A program made the translations under genes and the position numbers. Under the pieces are notes generated by a model that saw nothing but the letters and a program-made list of their open reading frames with translations, was not told where the DNA came from and ran no database searches. A stretch of 64,000 bases of DNA from Macrostomum hystrix (Eukaryota > Platyhelminthes > Macrostomidae): positions 18,300,001-18,364,000 of the forward strand of contig CATNEN010000038.1 in assembly GCA_950097015.1 (NCBI GenBank), given 5' to 3'. Shown here one piece after another: positions 12,711 to 23,757 of the stretch. Position 1 is the stretch's first letter. Each line of letters starts with the position of its first letter.

Positions 12711-14780
12711 ATTGGCATAAAAATCGCCTAAATTATCGTGAGTTTAAAAACTCTGTCTGACAAGAGTGTGGAATGTCTATTTTCATATATTTTCTTTCAC
12801 AAAAGAGGAACTCAGGGGTACAAACAAGTCCATAATTGGAACATGCAAAATATTGATTCTGAGTGATTACATTTCAAAGATAGTTAGCAAACAAGGCTAT
12901 AGTGACAACAAATCAAGGTGTCTATAAAATGTCTACAATCCAATTGATAAAGGTACACACGCGGTGGTTCAGGAAGAGGTTTAAACAGTTTCGGGTAGCA
13001 AGGATATCAAAACGACGTAGATGGATAATACAAGTATAAAAAAAATTGTTTTCGACAAAACATAGTCGTTGAGCGAGCGTGCTTGTGCGAGCCATAGAAA
13101 TCTGCTTTTGTTATTAAAAGTACACGTTCTCAGCGTTAGTCTCAATCCACCTTGCTTGAAACTGCATGGGGCCAAGAAAGTGTGGCGCTAAGTTCAGTTG
13201 TATTTTTTTACAGTCGCGGTTAAGTTTCTCACACGCGTGTAAAAATTATCTCTACATAAGACGCTTCCGGCTTTGAAGTGCATACAATATGTAAGTATTA
13301 TGTGTATTATAAAATTACCTTACAATTTCTGTCTTTTAAAATGTAGACCAACAATCTAACAGTTAAATGCAAAGTGTGTGAGAGCACATTTTTGAAAGCG
13401 TGCGCTGTCACAGAGCTCAGGATAATTTTCTGGAGCTCACACCAGTTATTGCTGCCATAACCTCTCCTGCAATGGCCTGCTCTTCAACTCACTTTACAAT
13501 GAACTCCACTGTGTCGTTTGCCTATTCTTTCTTTCCACCCTATCTGAACCAGAATTTTGACTGCAGTGCTGCTGCTACCACGATGACGTGCTTGATCAAC
13601 AACTGTGCGTATTATATATACATCGATACTTTGACCCACTGCTCTAGCTTGTAAAAATAGGCATTTATCCTCTACAGACAGTTCTTCAGACGACACCTCG
13701 CCAGGAATTTTGCTTTGCGCAATCCCGCAGTCCTACCCCTCGATTATTGAGTTTATTTTCCAACCAAGTGTAACTATCGCGACCGCAGGCATTAGCATGC
13801 GAGCGATGCTATGCGCTTTTCGTTAGAAAATAGGCTTTCGTTTTTCATATCTCTGAAATTGCGACGCCAATGATACTACTTAATGCTATATTGGACGCGA
13901 TTATCTTTTCGACTTTTTTAGCATTTGTAAGTCAAATTGAAGCTAAGAAATTTATTTTCCTCTACTAAAACGACGAGCTCTTGTTTTTTGACTTCTCGGT
14001 TCGAGCTGCAATTCAGACCAATTGATCATTCGTGTAATATGTGCACGTATATTTTTCTATGCATATTTCTTCAGCAAGCCGTAAATGCGCAGGTATAATG
14101 TGAGCGCTTCTTTGACAGATCAAACGCAGGTGCGTAATTTTAGCCCATGTAGGTTTGTATTCCCAACAGCTGTGCATATTTTACACGTTGAGCTTCCTCA
14201 CATGCTTAAAAGAGTCAGCAACTTTTTGAGCACATTTTCAGTGTGCGCTTAATGTGTAATATTTGTCTATCCCTATCCGGCCCATTGGAGAGATTTCAGT
14301 TTTCATATTTGTTCCCACCCGAAACACATGCGCCCCATTCCCACATCCGTTTGTGTGTGCTTCCGGCTTCGAATCGGAGCCTCCCGGAGCAAGGAAACGC
14401 GTATTGGGAATGAAGACAAAAGGGAGATAAAGGTTGGCCCATTTTGAGTTTCAACAGCTGATGCTTAAAATTACCATTTTGCGGCGAGGTGCTTTAAAAC
14501 AGAATCTTTGTATTGTTTTTTTTGTTTTTCTTGAACTTAATGTCAACAACGTTCCTGTAAATTTTCACCGGTAGGAAAGTGTAGACAGGTCGTGAAGTAT
14601 TTTACGCAGGAAAAAGATTCTAAAATAGCGAACTATAGCTAGTAGAAAAAGTGTTTCATGAGAAGGTCACAAATTGACGACCAAATGACCGAATAACTGC
14701 TATCTCATATACATGTAGCAATGAGATCATAAAAACATCAAGACAGCCGAGCTACAACTGAGTTGATAAGTTTCGTAGCT
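12711..14780. other. Intergenic, no gene recognised
   Basis: AT-rich sequence downstream of the Gln-rich gene. Short open frames around 13400-13700 occur on both strands but have no recognisable family and weak composition. Nothing else is supportable. Confidence 0.4.
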
Positions 14781-15317
14781 GAACATGGCAATCAAAGGGC
14801 GAGTGGGTCAGCGGCTAGCGTTGCTGCCTCGCACTACAATGGACGCTAGTTCGATTCTCCCTTTAAGTCACGATTAATTTCGGGACTTGTTGGAGGGTTT
14901 GGACAGTAGCGACCGGCGGAGGTGCACCATATTTCGTGCAATCAAAGCTTGAAATAATAGCTTCGCTCCTTCTTTCTGTGTGCCTGTTCTGCGTCGTGTG
15001 AGTTGTGTGCGTTGGCGCTGGGGCGTGAGGCCTTGCGGGGGGTGGCTGGGGGGCGGGTGTACACCGCCGCGCGCTTTCTGGATTTCCGTCAGCGCGATTG
15101 AATAAGTGTACACTCATCACCCGGCCCCCCCCCTGAGGACTGACGGCCCCCCCCGGCTAGTCTGTGCTGCTGTGTGTGGTGCCTGCTTAGGGGAGGCGGC
15201 GCGATGGGCGCTAAGCGCCTAGTTCGCCGGTCTGGGGGCGTGCCGCTCCGTCGCTTGTGCGACAAGTGCCCCGGGCCCCCCTGCAAATAGATAGAGATAG
15301 CGAACATGGCAATCAAA
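14781..15317 (+). mobile_element. tRNA-derived SINE-like insertion with 16-bp target duplication
   Basis: The 16-bp sequence GAACATGGCAATCAAA occurs at 14781-14796 and again at 15302-15317, flanking a 505-bp GC-rich insert in AT-rich DNA. The head of the insert carries an A-box-like GGTCAGCGGCTAGCG and a B-box-like AGTTCGATTCTCC about 35 bases apart, as in tRNA-derived pol III promoters. The body has C-runs (15121-15158). The 3' end is a short ATAGATAGAGATAG tract rather than poly(A). Long target duplications and a pol III head fit a SINE. Open frames inside are not genes. Confidence 0.75.
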
Positions 15318-17093
15318 TACCTCTTAAATCTAGCAAACGTGGTAAAATAGAGCGCATAGACAATTACTAAAGCTGGGAGTTTCAATATAGTTTATAAGTT
15401 CATGTACAGAAAGTGACCCAAATCCCGAAGTCTAAGTAGCTCGTACTTGTTAGGCAGCAAAATAAAGGTCGTTAAACAGCGATGTTGTCGACGACATGGC
15501 ACTTGAAACACTGCTTTCAGAACTTCGAATATTCTAATCCGATTTTTTGTGCAAAGTGGACCATCACTCCGGAACTGGAATGGGCAAATGCGAAAACTTT
15601 GATTTCCATCAGCCGGTAGGACTAACGACCCTGCGACTTGGAAAGGAAAACATACTGTTGTTCCCGCTAACGCTAGTAGCTACCTCGCTGTAAAATTAAG
15701 TTTTTAATGGGAGATTTAGAATTGCTAGATCTGACTAAAATAAAAAATCTAGGAAAAACGTTTTTCATGATTGGTATTTTTATAAAGCTGCAATGCATCT
15801 GTAATCTAAAGTCTCTCTTTTAGTTTCGTAAAAATGGACAGCAAATTTTTTCGTAGAGCTATACGAATTGCGCAGAATGCTGCACGAATGCACCTTGCGT
15901 GGAAAGTGCATGGGACACCTAGCTTTACATAACGTACTGTACTAACTCTCTTATCTCTCTTCTCTTCCTTCAGTCTCTTGGAGACTTAGAAAAGAACAAC
16001 ACCAGCTTAGAATGTCACGACTGGTTCGAAAAAATAACGCACAAAAAAAATAATTTTAAATGTTCAGCATTTTTAGAAAGAACTTCGGTTCGTGTTCGAA
16101 CCTCAAACTTTGGTAAAACAAAAATGCTCTGCACACTAGAATCAAGGAGCACTGGTTCAAACCCTCGGCAATCCAAATCCCGTCTCTTTAAACCCAATCG
16201 TTGCTCCAACTGTAAACCCTAAGAAAGATTTAAAGATATGGACCAATGCTCATTTGCCTTCATTTGAACTTCTGATTCTTGATGAAGCGTTGTACATGCT
16301 TTCTGTGTATTCTGAGTATGTTCTGAGTACACATCTTTCTGTGTACTGACATCTGTACTGCATGTGCATGACATGTGTACCCGAAGATGCACATTTTTGC
16401 GACAAGAGTCGTTTAATAGTAGAAAGATAACGCCATTTTCTCCCGGGGAAAATAACACAAGGGTATTTCAAAACCCTCTGCCTACTTGAAGATAGCTCCC
16501 AAACCGAATGACCGATTTCCACCATGTGGATCTAAATGTTCCGCCCTTTACGGTGAACTAACTTTCATAGCCGTCCGACGTCAGCATCGTTGAGATATTT
16601 AGGAATTCTTGCCGAAGACCCTGGTGACAAGGACAGCTAACATTGCTCTGTATAAACCTCTATGGCGAACGCATATTGGTTAAAAAAATAATCAATACAA
16701 AATATCATGAAAAGTAAAAACCGACATGGTCACACAATAAAATTTTGGGGCCGCAAAATTTATGCATATATTGTTGGTTTGATGTTCACTTTTGTTGACT
16801 TCTTTGTCATTTCAAACGCCGCGCAATAGAGGCAGTGAGCGTTGGCATAACACAACTAGATGGAGTCGATTTAAGCTGATTGGATGGGCGCGAATCAAGC
16901 CAATCTGAGATGGCGTCCCAGCATGCTGTGGGGACTGCGCATGCAGATATAGGGATACTGAGGGGACGCAAAAGTTTTCCTACGACCAATGCTCCATGAA
17001 CAGCTGGTTTCACAAGACGAAACTTAAACATTGAAATGAGGCAAATTAGCTTTCGATAAGCTGTCTCCTTGTAATTATTCTTCTTGACACTCG
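15318..17093. other. Intergenic, upstream of the peptidase gene
   Basis: AT-rich sequence with no recognised coding exon. It contains one copy of a dispersed repeat at 16488-16690 (listed separately). The promoter of the downstream peptidase should lie in the last few hundred bases, but no element is clear enough to call. Confidence 0.4.
16488..16690 (+). repeat. Dispersed repeat, copy 1
   Basis: This sequence starts GATAGCTCCCAAACCGAATG and runs through CCGTCCGA-CAGCATCG to ATATTGGTTAAAA. It aligns with 34091-34240, where the same ordered blocks occur with substitutions and about 50 fewer bases. It has no coding potential. The type of element is unknown. Confidence 0.7.
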
Positions 17094-19460
17094 ATGACAG
17101 AGAATAACAGCAGCAGCAGCACTAGCCAACAGCGCCAGCAGTTGGTCGGTGTCGGCAGCGGCTGCTACGAAATGGTGGAAACGGCCGACGATGGCCTTGG
17201 CGGCCTCGTGACTAGATCGATCCGGCGGCAGCGCTGTTGCAGTGGCACCGGCTGGATTGTGGCTGGCCTGATGACCACCGCCTTCGTGTTCGGCTGTCTG
17301 CTCAGTTTTGCTGTGACTTCGCTGGTTATGAGATCCGCTGTAACGCGCCGCGATGATGGCGCTAGCACTGGCGGCTACAGCAGGCAGCGATTAGGCAAAA
17401 GTTTTTGGATCAGCGAGGCTGCAATGAAAGACAACCGCAAGCAGCTGCGCGAACTGGTTCCAAGCTCAACAGTCCTGGAGCAGCACGTGGCAGCCCTGAC
17501 CAGAAACCAGTCCCGAGCTGGCACGCCGAGCTCCACCTATCACGCGAATTACGTCGCCGACAATTGGAGAAAGTTAGGCCTCCGTGTTTTTAATCGCACG
17601 TACAACGTGCTACTGTCGTATCTTGATACTTCGTCGCCTTCGGGAACTGAAATCGGTGTCCAGCTATGCAGAAGAGTCTTGCGACCCGGCTGCAGAAAGC
17701 TAAATTTGGATGAGGCAATCACTGCACATGAAAAATCGTCAGACGCTTTGCCATCGATAGTTCCATTTACGAAACCCCTGGTCGGAGAGTTTCAGCTTAT
17801 CACTCTGGAGCAGCTAAGGCAAGCTGTGTTGGACACGAATAACACGAATCAGTTGCGTCAGTTTCTTTCTAACAAGATCATTCTCGGTGACCGATCTGTG
17901 TCAGCTTTCATCAACATCAGCGTTTTAAACATGACATCCGGTGTTTTAAAGAAGATGTCAGCCGATTCGCAGCCCGGCGTCCCAATCTATCCGAATGGCA
18001 CTGGCGTACCTAAAACTGCTATCTCCATGAGGACCACGCTAAACACAAACGTAAAGGGCGACCCTTCTACACCACTGTTCCCATCAAAGCCGTACGCTGT
18101 GCGCCTGGAAGGCGATCCACCACTGAGCCAGCCGGACCATCCAACTGTACCCATCTCCGAAGCGGACGTGGAAATGATCATGCAGGAGTATGGCGATGGC
18201 AAGTGCAATGATTGCTACCTTCGCATAAACTGGCCGATGCGTACAGCTCTGCAGCCAATCCAGGACGTGTGCGCCGAGCTACCGGGTTGGTTGGAGCCCG
18301 ACCGAGTGGTGCTAGTTGCCGGACATCGTGACGCCTGGCATTCGGGAGCACTTGACCCGCACTCAGGCCTGAGTTCACTGCTGGAGATTGGAAGGGCTCT
18401 GATGGATCTTCACAGGACAGGTTGGAGGCCGAGACGAAGCCTGCTACTCTGCAGCTGGGACGCCGAGGAGTGGAACCTAATTGGGAGCGCAGAGTGGCTT
18501 GATGAGGAAATCCAGAGAGCCAATCGGCGCATTGTAGGCTACGTGAACACTGACACTGACATCATGGGCAACTGGAAAGTCATGGTGCACGCATTTCGCA
18601 GATGGCATGGCTTTCTTGACGGTCTGTTCTCGGAGGTGCCAAATCCGGATAAGACCGGCTCCAGCTATCATTTCTACATGACACCAGACGCATACTCTGA
18701 CTATTATGTGTTTTGGCGTAATCTAGGCATACCAATTGTGGACCTGTCCTATATTCGGCCAAATGAGCCGCGAATGGTAGTGTACGATCTGTACCATAGC
18801 CGGTACGATACGTTGCAGCTCTACCGTCTCACCGACCCAGGTGGCAAGGCTCATCTCGCCACAGTGCACAATTACTTGGGTATAGTGTACAGCCTGCTTG
18901 ATGCACCAATTTTGCCGGGCAATATGACCGCATATGCCATCGAGATTTCGGAAGTAATGAGGAGGCTGTACGATCTGGCTGAAAATGCCAGCGTTACGGT
19001 AGCCCGAGGCAGCCGAAACGGCATCAATAGTCCGACTTGGTTAGCGCTGCGCGAAGCATTTTTGCAAGAGCTGGACAGTGCAGCCACTGCACTGCGTTTC
19101 TTCCAGGCAGAGTGGCTCGACCGAATTAACTCAAGCCTGGACATTCTGTCTCAGCGCATGCTCAACGACAAACTGATGGACGTGCAGAAAGCCTTCGTCT
19201 ACCGGTCCACTTATCCGCACCCGGATGTGGTCAACCTGCTAGCTGAGGAGGGCAGCCTGCGCGTGTTTCGTCGAATATTTCGCCAGGAGATGCACGACAC
19301 ACACGAGCTACAAGGCTTCAGCGGTAGCGGCGGCGGCGGAAGCGGCGGTGGTGGCGGCAGCTCAGAAGCCAGGCAAAAAAACTTGGAGAAGCTACTCGAG
19401 GTTTGCATTCTTAGCCTGTCTTCGGTATCCAAGCTGCTATCGGATAGTTTTGCAACTTAG
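17094..19460 (+). CDS. M28B metallopeptidase, glutamate carboxypeptidase II-like, single exon
   Basis: An uninterrupted 788-aa type II membrane protein: short cytoplasmic N-terminus, one transmembrane helix (about residues 53-79), then a large ectodomain. All residues expected for a di-zinc M28B active site are present: H411 (GHRDAW), D421 (ALDP), catalytic E458 and ligand E459 (SWDAEEWN), D487 (NTDTD) and H568 (LYHSRYDT). A diverged protease-associated region lies between the helix and residue ~350. The C-terminal third matches the dimerisation domain but has a Gly/Ser linker near residues 743-757. Human GCPII is 750 aa, so length fits. Human GCPII binds acidic substrates through R534 and R536; the aligned stretch here (IPIVDLSYIRPN) lacks that arginine pair, so substrate preference probably differs. 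The gene has no introns, whereas vertebrate FOLH1 has many, which suggests a retrocopy or lineage-specific intron loss. Confidence 0.93.
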   Translation: MTENNSSSSTSQQRQQLVGVGSGCYEMVETADDGLGGLVTRSIRRQRCCSGTGWIVAGLMTTAFVFGCLLSFAVTSLVMRSAVTRRDDGASTGGYSRQRLGKSFWISEAAMKDNRKQLRELVPSSTVLEQHVAALTRNQSRAGTPSSTYHANYVADNWRKLGLRVFNRTYNVLLSYLDTSSPSGTEIGVQLCRRVLRPGCRKLNLDEAITAHEKSSDALPSIVPFTKPLVGEFQLITLEQLRQAVLDTNNTNQLRQFLSNKIILGDRSVSAFINISVLNMTSGVLKKMSADSQPGVPIYPNGTGVPKTAISMRTTLNTNVKGDPSTPLFPSKPYAVRLEGDPPLSQPDHPTVPISEADVEMIMQEYGDGKCNDCYLRINWPMRTALQPIQDVCAELPGWLEPDRVVLVAGHRDAWHSGALDPHSGLSSLLEIGRALMDLHRTGWRPRRSLLLCSWDAEEWNLIGSAEWLDEEIQRANRRIVGYVNTDTDIMGNWKVMVHAFRRWHGFLDGLFSEVPNPDKTGSSYHFYMTPDAYSDYYVFWRNLGIPIVDLSYIRPNEPRMVVYDLYHSRYDTLQLYRLTDPGGKAHLATVHNYLGIVYSLLDAPILPGNMTAYAIEISEVMRRLYDLAENASVTVARGSRNGINSPTWLALREAFLQELDSAATALRFFQAEWLDRINSSLDILSQRMLNDKLMDVQKAFVYRSTYPHPDVVNLLAEEGSLRVFRRIFRQEMHDTHELQGFSGSGGGGSGGGGGSSEARQKNLEKLLEVCILSLSSVSKLLSDSFAT

Positions 19461-20154
19461 TACAGTTCAATCCAATGTTCCTAAAGAAGATTGAATCAAA
19501 TTTTTATCCGATTTCTTTGCTTTTGAGGCTAGTTCAACTTTCTGCATTAGGTGTCTGAGTGAAGTAAAAGAAGAGTTTTAATATGCTTGTTTTTGTTTAT
19601 TGACTTACTCACTTTGATCTAGAAAGCTGTTGTAATTTTTTATGATTATCTAATTACCCTCATATAAACTTTGTTCACTGTTTAAAAAAAGCACAAAGCT
19701 TCGCCGACAATGTGATAAAAGCTGAAATTAATTTTTCCGAATACCTCTGTCGCGAAAAAAACTTATTACTTCCAAGTACTAAAGTTCTTTATTTGTAACC
19801 TCACCTTTGTCTGCTCGTCTTCAATTAATTATCGATTTATTTTCTCTTCCGGCAGTTAGCCCCCTCCGGTCTAGCCTACCCTCTTGTTTCTCTTACCCCC
19901 CACTGGTAGGTTAGTCGGCCTCAATTTCATCTCTATGTACAGTTCAATTTGAACTGTTCACCGCAACAGCCTGCTTAATATGATCGCGCACCCTCTGCCT
20001 TCGTTGATTTTGTGAAATATATAATGGGTTAGGGGCCTGTGGCTCGCGCAACTTTTTCTTCTCTCGTCGGTTTTCTGTTATTTCAAATGTAAATAAGATA
20101 GCTTCAAATTGAGAATGGCGCAAGATAGCTCAGCAACAAATGCAGATCATTTAG
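19461..20154. other. Intergenic, nothing recognised
   Basis: AT-rich DNA between the peptidase and the transposon-rich region. I see no gene, RNA or clear repeat. Confidence 0.4.
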
Positions 20155-20482
20155 TGCAGCTTGTCTCCTGTCATGATTGTCTTAGAGGAGGAGTTGGCAG
20201 ATCCGGTTCGCAAGCGTGCAGGTATTCGGTCTAGCGTCACTAAGACAGTTGGGCAAGGCAGAAATTCTCTTAGGAAAATGTTTTCGAAGAGAGGTTGAGC
20301 GTGCAGAACCAGCATATTTTGAGGTGCTCAATTTGAAACTCTGTGCGATCAGGCAGCTGGATGAGGGTATAGCAGAGTCGATTCCAGAGGAGACGGTGGA
20401 ATCGGAGCAGGAGGATTGCGAATGCTATGAGATGCATCAAAATGCTCGAGGCCGCAGTGCCGCCCATACAATTGCTCGTTAG
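20155..20482 (+). pseudogene. BEL/Pao gag-like remnant, frameshifted
   Basis: One frame (ATG 20173 to TGA near 20289) encodes a basic segment containing DPVRKRAGIRSSVTK. After a frame change, 20290-20482 continues with an acidic helical segment containing LKLCAIRQLDEGIAESIPEE. This order and style, a basic stretch followed by an L-x-LDE-x-I-x-E helix, resembles the N-terminus of BEL/Pao Gag. No LTR, protease or RT is nearby. The call rests on pattern similarity only and could be chance. Confidence 0.35.
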
Positions 20483-20644
20483 TTTCGATAGTTTTGCAGT
20501 TAAATTTTGTTTGAGTTACTAGCTTATTTATGTGCACTGCACGAATTAAATATTAAATTTTCACTATATACTTCGGGTGTGTCATAAGTAATGTCACTGA
20601 GGGTAAAACAGACCAACTAACAATCGCAGATGAACGAAACTGTA

Positions 20645-21279
20645 TCAATCAACAACATAGTGTCCCCCAATATCAATCACCCTCTGGCAGTGCTCGTACA
20701 GCTTCTCTACCTCAGCCTGCAGGTGTTTTTCCTCCAGCTGTCGGAACCAGTGCAACGCGGCTTCTTTGACCTCATCATGGTTTGCGAAACTTCTCTGGGA
20801 AAAGTCTGCCTTCAGCCATTTAAAGAGAAACCTGTCGCACAAGTTGAAGTCTGGGCTGTAGGGACTCTGCCAGAGCAGATTTACTCGCCGTCCAGCCAGA
20901 AAATCCGAAACAGCCTGACAGGTGTGGGGCCGTGCGTTGTCCATCTGCCACAGAACTTCGTTCAGGTGAATCGGGTTTGACCGGAGCGTGCGCCAGAGGT
21001 TCCCAGTGTGTCGGACAAAGTCGATGAAGTACTGGCCATCGACCTTGGTGTTTGGCGGAGTTGTACAGATGGATACTCGTTTGTTTGGCGTGAATGCCAC
21101 CAGCAGCATGGTCTTCTTGTCTGAGATGGACCTCCTGGTCACAGTCAGCCTGGAGTCCCCAGCTCCCAGCCAGCAGCGATTGTCTGCCTTGCTGCTTTTG
21201 CCATCCAGGTGGAGCCAGGTCTCATCCTCAACAACCAGGCAGTTTAGGATGTCATCCAAGCCCCGGCTGCTGAACACCT
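20645..21279 (-). pseudogene. mariner transposase, C-terminal catalytic half (split gene)
   Basis: The frame holds the catalytic triad: D in VVEDETWLHL, D in WQMDNARPHT, and D in SPDFNLCDRF with 34 residues between the second and third, hence DD34D. It ends at 20645. Counting 23635-23197 plus 21267-20645 gives 1062 nt, exactly 354 codons, so the uninterrupted gene would be in frame and 353 aa with no stops. The element was therefore probably intact when it was hit. Confidence 0.9.
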
Positions 21280-23196
21280 CTCTCTCTCTCTCTCTCTACT
21301 GGCCCCTCGGCCAAAGGCCATACAGGGGGCGCGCCAGCGCGCCCGTTGCCTCCAGGAAATCCAGCACCCTCTCCGGGTGCTCCTGCAGCAGGGACATCGA
21401 GCCGACGCCTTCAAAGCAGCGGCGCTCCTCCTCCCATCTCGGGCAGTCCAGCAGGAAGTGTTCCGTGTTCTCGACCGGGGCTTAGCAATGTGGGCAGACC
21501 GGGCTCTCCACGCGGCCCCAGCGGTGTAGGGTGTCCCGAAGGAAAGGGGCCCGGTTGGCCCGCAGCTGATAAAGGGCCACTTCCTGGTCCCGCCGCCTCC
21601 TGTTGCTTGGCGGCAGTGGCCTGCCCCCGCAGCGCCGGTGAGGGTGCTCCGCCGGAACCTCAGCCTCGTACTGGGCTTTGGCCCAGACGACGCTCTGCCG
21701 CCGGACCGCAGCCTGAATGGCACCTGCTGAAGCCCGGGCGCCTTCCTGAGGCAGCGCGCAGCCTTCCCGGGCCAGCGAGTCGGCTTCCTCGTTCAGGTGC
21801 AGACCCGCATGTCCCGGGATCCAGATGACTGTGAGCCGGTGTTTTTCAGCCAGCTGGTGCAGCAGGGCCACTGCCTGTGCCGCCCCATGGTCGTCCTGAC
21901 ACCGCTCCAGGCGCTGCAGCTTCTCGAAGAGCGCGCGGGAGTCGAAGAGCAGCCAGATGGTACGATGGGTCTGCCCCTCCAGCAACTCCCCCGCCGCCTG
22001 CAGCCCCGCCGCTGCCGCCGCCGCCTCTGCAGATGTTGAGCACGTGAGGCGCCCTGTCGCGACTGACCCGTTGACATCCGGGCCCGGTGCCCGCCGCCGG
22101 ATCACGTAGCCGCCTCCCCCGTTCCGGACTCCTTCCTCCGCTGCCCCGTCCGTCCAAATTTGCAGGTCAGGCGGGTCCTTCTGGTGCAGGTTGTCCAGGG
22201 TGATCAGGGCTTCCTGCCTCCGCCGCCACTCCGGGTCCTCCCTCTTCGTGTTGGGCGTGCAGACAAACGACACTGCCGTACCCCTCCACGGCCTCGGCAG
22301 CATGGTCACAGGCACCCGCTCCTCGGGATTATCGGCACTCCTCCTGCAGCCACAACCCCTCAACACTTGCTTGGCGGTATCCCTCCAGCTGGGCCGCAAA
22401 CCCCCGCCTCGCGCCTTCAGCCTGCGCGCCGTGCATGGCTCCTGGGCCAGGCCTCCGAGCGGATGGGCAGCCGGGAACTGCCGGCACCTGGTGAGCAGCG
22501 CAGCAGCCTTCTCCTCGCAGATGGGGCCCAGCGACAGCAGTTCCGCGTCCGTCGTCAGCGCCAGCGAACGCGCCCCTGCCCCGACCCCCGTGATGATGCG
22601 GGCCGCTTCGGCGTTCAGCCGTTCCAACCTCTGCCGGTGAGTTGGGGCCAGGAAGCTCCACCAGACCTCCGCGCAGTAGAGTCCAGCCGGCCTGACGTAG
22701 CTGCAATACAGCTGCCGCAGCGTACGAGCCTCCGCTCCCCAGGTGCGGCCTGCAACCGCACGGAGAGCGATGAGCCTGCGGCGAATGGTGGCAGCCGCAG
22801 ATTGGGCGTGCTCGGCGAAGGTCAGCTGGCTGTCAAGGTGCACGCCCAGGATCTTGACCGTGCTGCTGAGCGCGATCTGCTGGCCGCCGACTGTCAGCTG
22901 CACGGGGGCCTTGCCCTTGACCTCCCCCGGGTGCGTGGTAACCAGTAGGGCTTCGGTCTTGTCGGGCGCCAGCTCGAACTGATGATTTTTGCACCAGGAA
23001 GCCACTGCATCGATGGCGGTTTGCGACAGCTCCGCCGCCTCAGCTGCAGATTTCCCAGACGCGTTGACGGTCAGATCATCCGCATACTGCACTGGCCTGG
23101 ACTCCGGCGCAGCGGCCTTAACGGCCGCCGGCAACGTGGAGGTAGCGATGACGAAGAGGAGGGGGGAGAGCGGACTGCCCTGCGGGACGCCTTCCT
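21280..23196 (-). mobile_element. 5'-truncated LINE with RNase H domain, inserted in mariner
   Basis: The insert is bounded by a 12-bp target duplication, TGCTGAACACCT (plus strand), at 21268-21279 and 23197-23208. On the minus strand it begins inside the RT domain and ends with a GA-dinucleotide tail (plus-strand CT repeat 21280-21295) directly after the ORF stop, with virtually no 3' UTR. 5' truncation, target duplication and same-strand 3' tail are hallmarks of target-primed reverse transcription. Confidence 0.9.
21296..23196 (-). pseudogene. LINE ORF2 fragment: RT, RNase H, CCHC
   Basis: Reading on the minus strand, the order is RT motif EGVPQGSPLSPLLFV, then RT motif QYADDLTV, a thumb/connection region, and an RNase H domain (IWTDGA, FDSRALFEKL, IWIPGHAGLHLNEEADSLA). 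Last comes a C-terminal cysteine cluster (CPHC followed by EHFLLDC). This architecture belongs to RNase H-bearing LINE clades of the I/Jockey/R1/Tad type; the exact clade needs a tree. An in-frame TAA at 21484-21482 interrupts the cysteine cluster, and the natural stop is TAG at 21298-21296. The segment is otherwise open and in the same frame as the mariner N-terminal half, giving a chimeric frame of 717 codons from 23635. Confidence 0.88.
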
Positions 23197-23635
23197 TGCT
23201 GAACACCTTGCGGATCTGATTGGCGCAGTTCACACGGGCCTGACGTTGGTCCGCAGTGAGGTCATGGGGCACCCAGACCGAGCAGACGTTTCGGAGATGG
23301 AGATCCTCTGTCAAGATGCGATGGACTGTCTTGAAATCAATCTCCAAGCAGTCCGCTAGCTCCCTGACAGACTGCCGCGGGTCTTCCTTGACCAGGTCGC
23401 TGATGACTTCGATGTTCTCTATTGTCCTGGTTAAACATGGTCGTCCAGATCTGGCGGCATCTCCCAATTCGAACCCAGGATCAGTAAAGTTCTGAAACCA
23501 CCTGTAAATTGTCCTGCGAGTTGGGCAGTTGTCTGGCAGTGTGTTCCGGAGATCCTCCTCTACTTCAAGTGCAGATTTTCCAAGCTTGAAGCGAATGAAA
23601 GCGTAGAACTGGATGTGCGTCTTGTCGTGATTCAT
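23197..23635 (-). pseudogene. mariner transposase, N-terminal half (split gene)
   Basis: It starts at the ATG at 23635-23633 (MNHDKTHIQFYAFIRFKLGK). The 146-residue segment has the paired helix-turn-helix region of mariner transposases: TRRTIYRWFQNF, then SVRELADCLEIDFKTVHRIL, then the WVPHDLT linker. It contains no stop. The frame runs directly into the inserted LINE and continues there, so the wild-type C-terminal half is not read. Confidence 0.9.
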
Positions 23636-23694
23636 GTTGAGTTTTGCTCGTTGCAAAAAGAAGATTTCATCGCGTTGCGCTTGCTAAATCTGAT

Positions 23695-23757
23695 TTAAGC
23701 TAAGTCTAAGCTAAGTCTAAGCTAAGTCTAAGCTAAGCTAAACTAATGCTAAGTCTA
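23695..23757. repeat. Short 11-bp tandem repeat inside mariner
   Basis: About five copies of TAAGTCTAAGC and variants, between the transposase start and the right TIR of the mariner. Its role is unknown; subterminal repeats in some transposons bind transposase, but nothing shows that here. Confidence 0.8.

Noticed and set aside
13400-13696. Overlapping 70-84-codon frames on both strands
   Set aside because: No recognisable domain, no splice partners and ordinary length for chance frames.
21482-23635. Chimeric 717-codon frame as a domesticated fusion gene
   Set aside because: It is best explained by a recent LINE insertion with a 12-bp duplication; no evidence of selection or splicing as a host gene.
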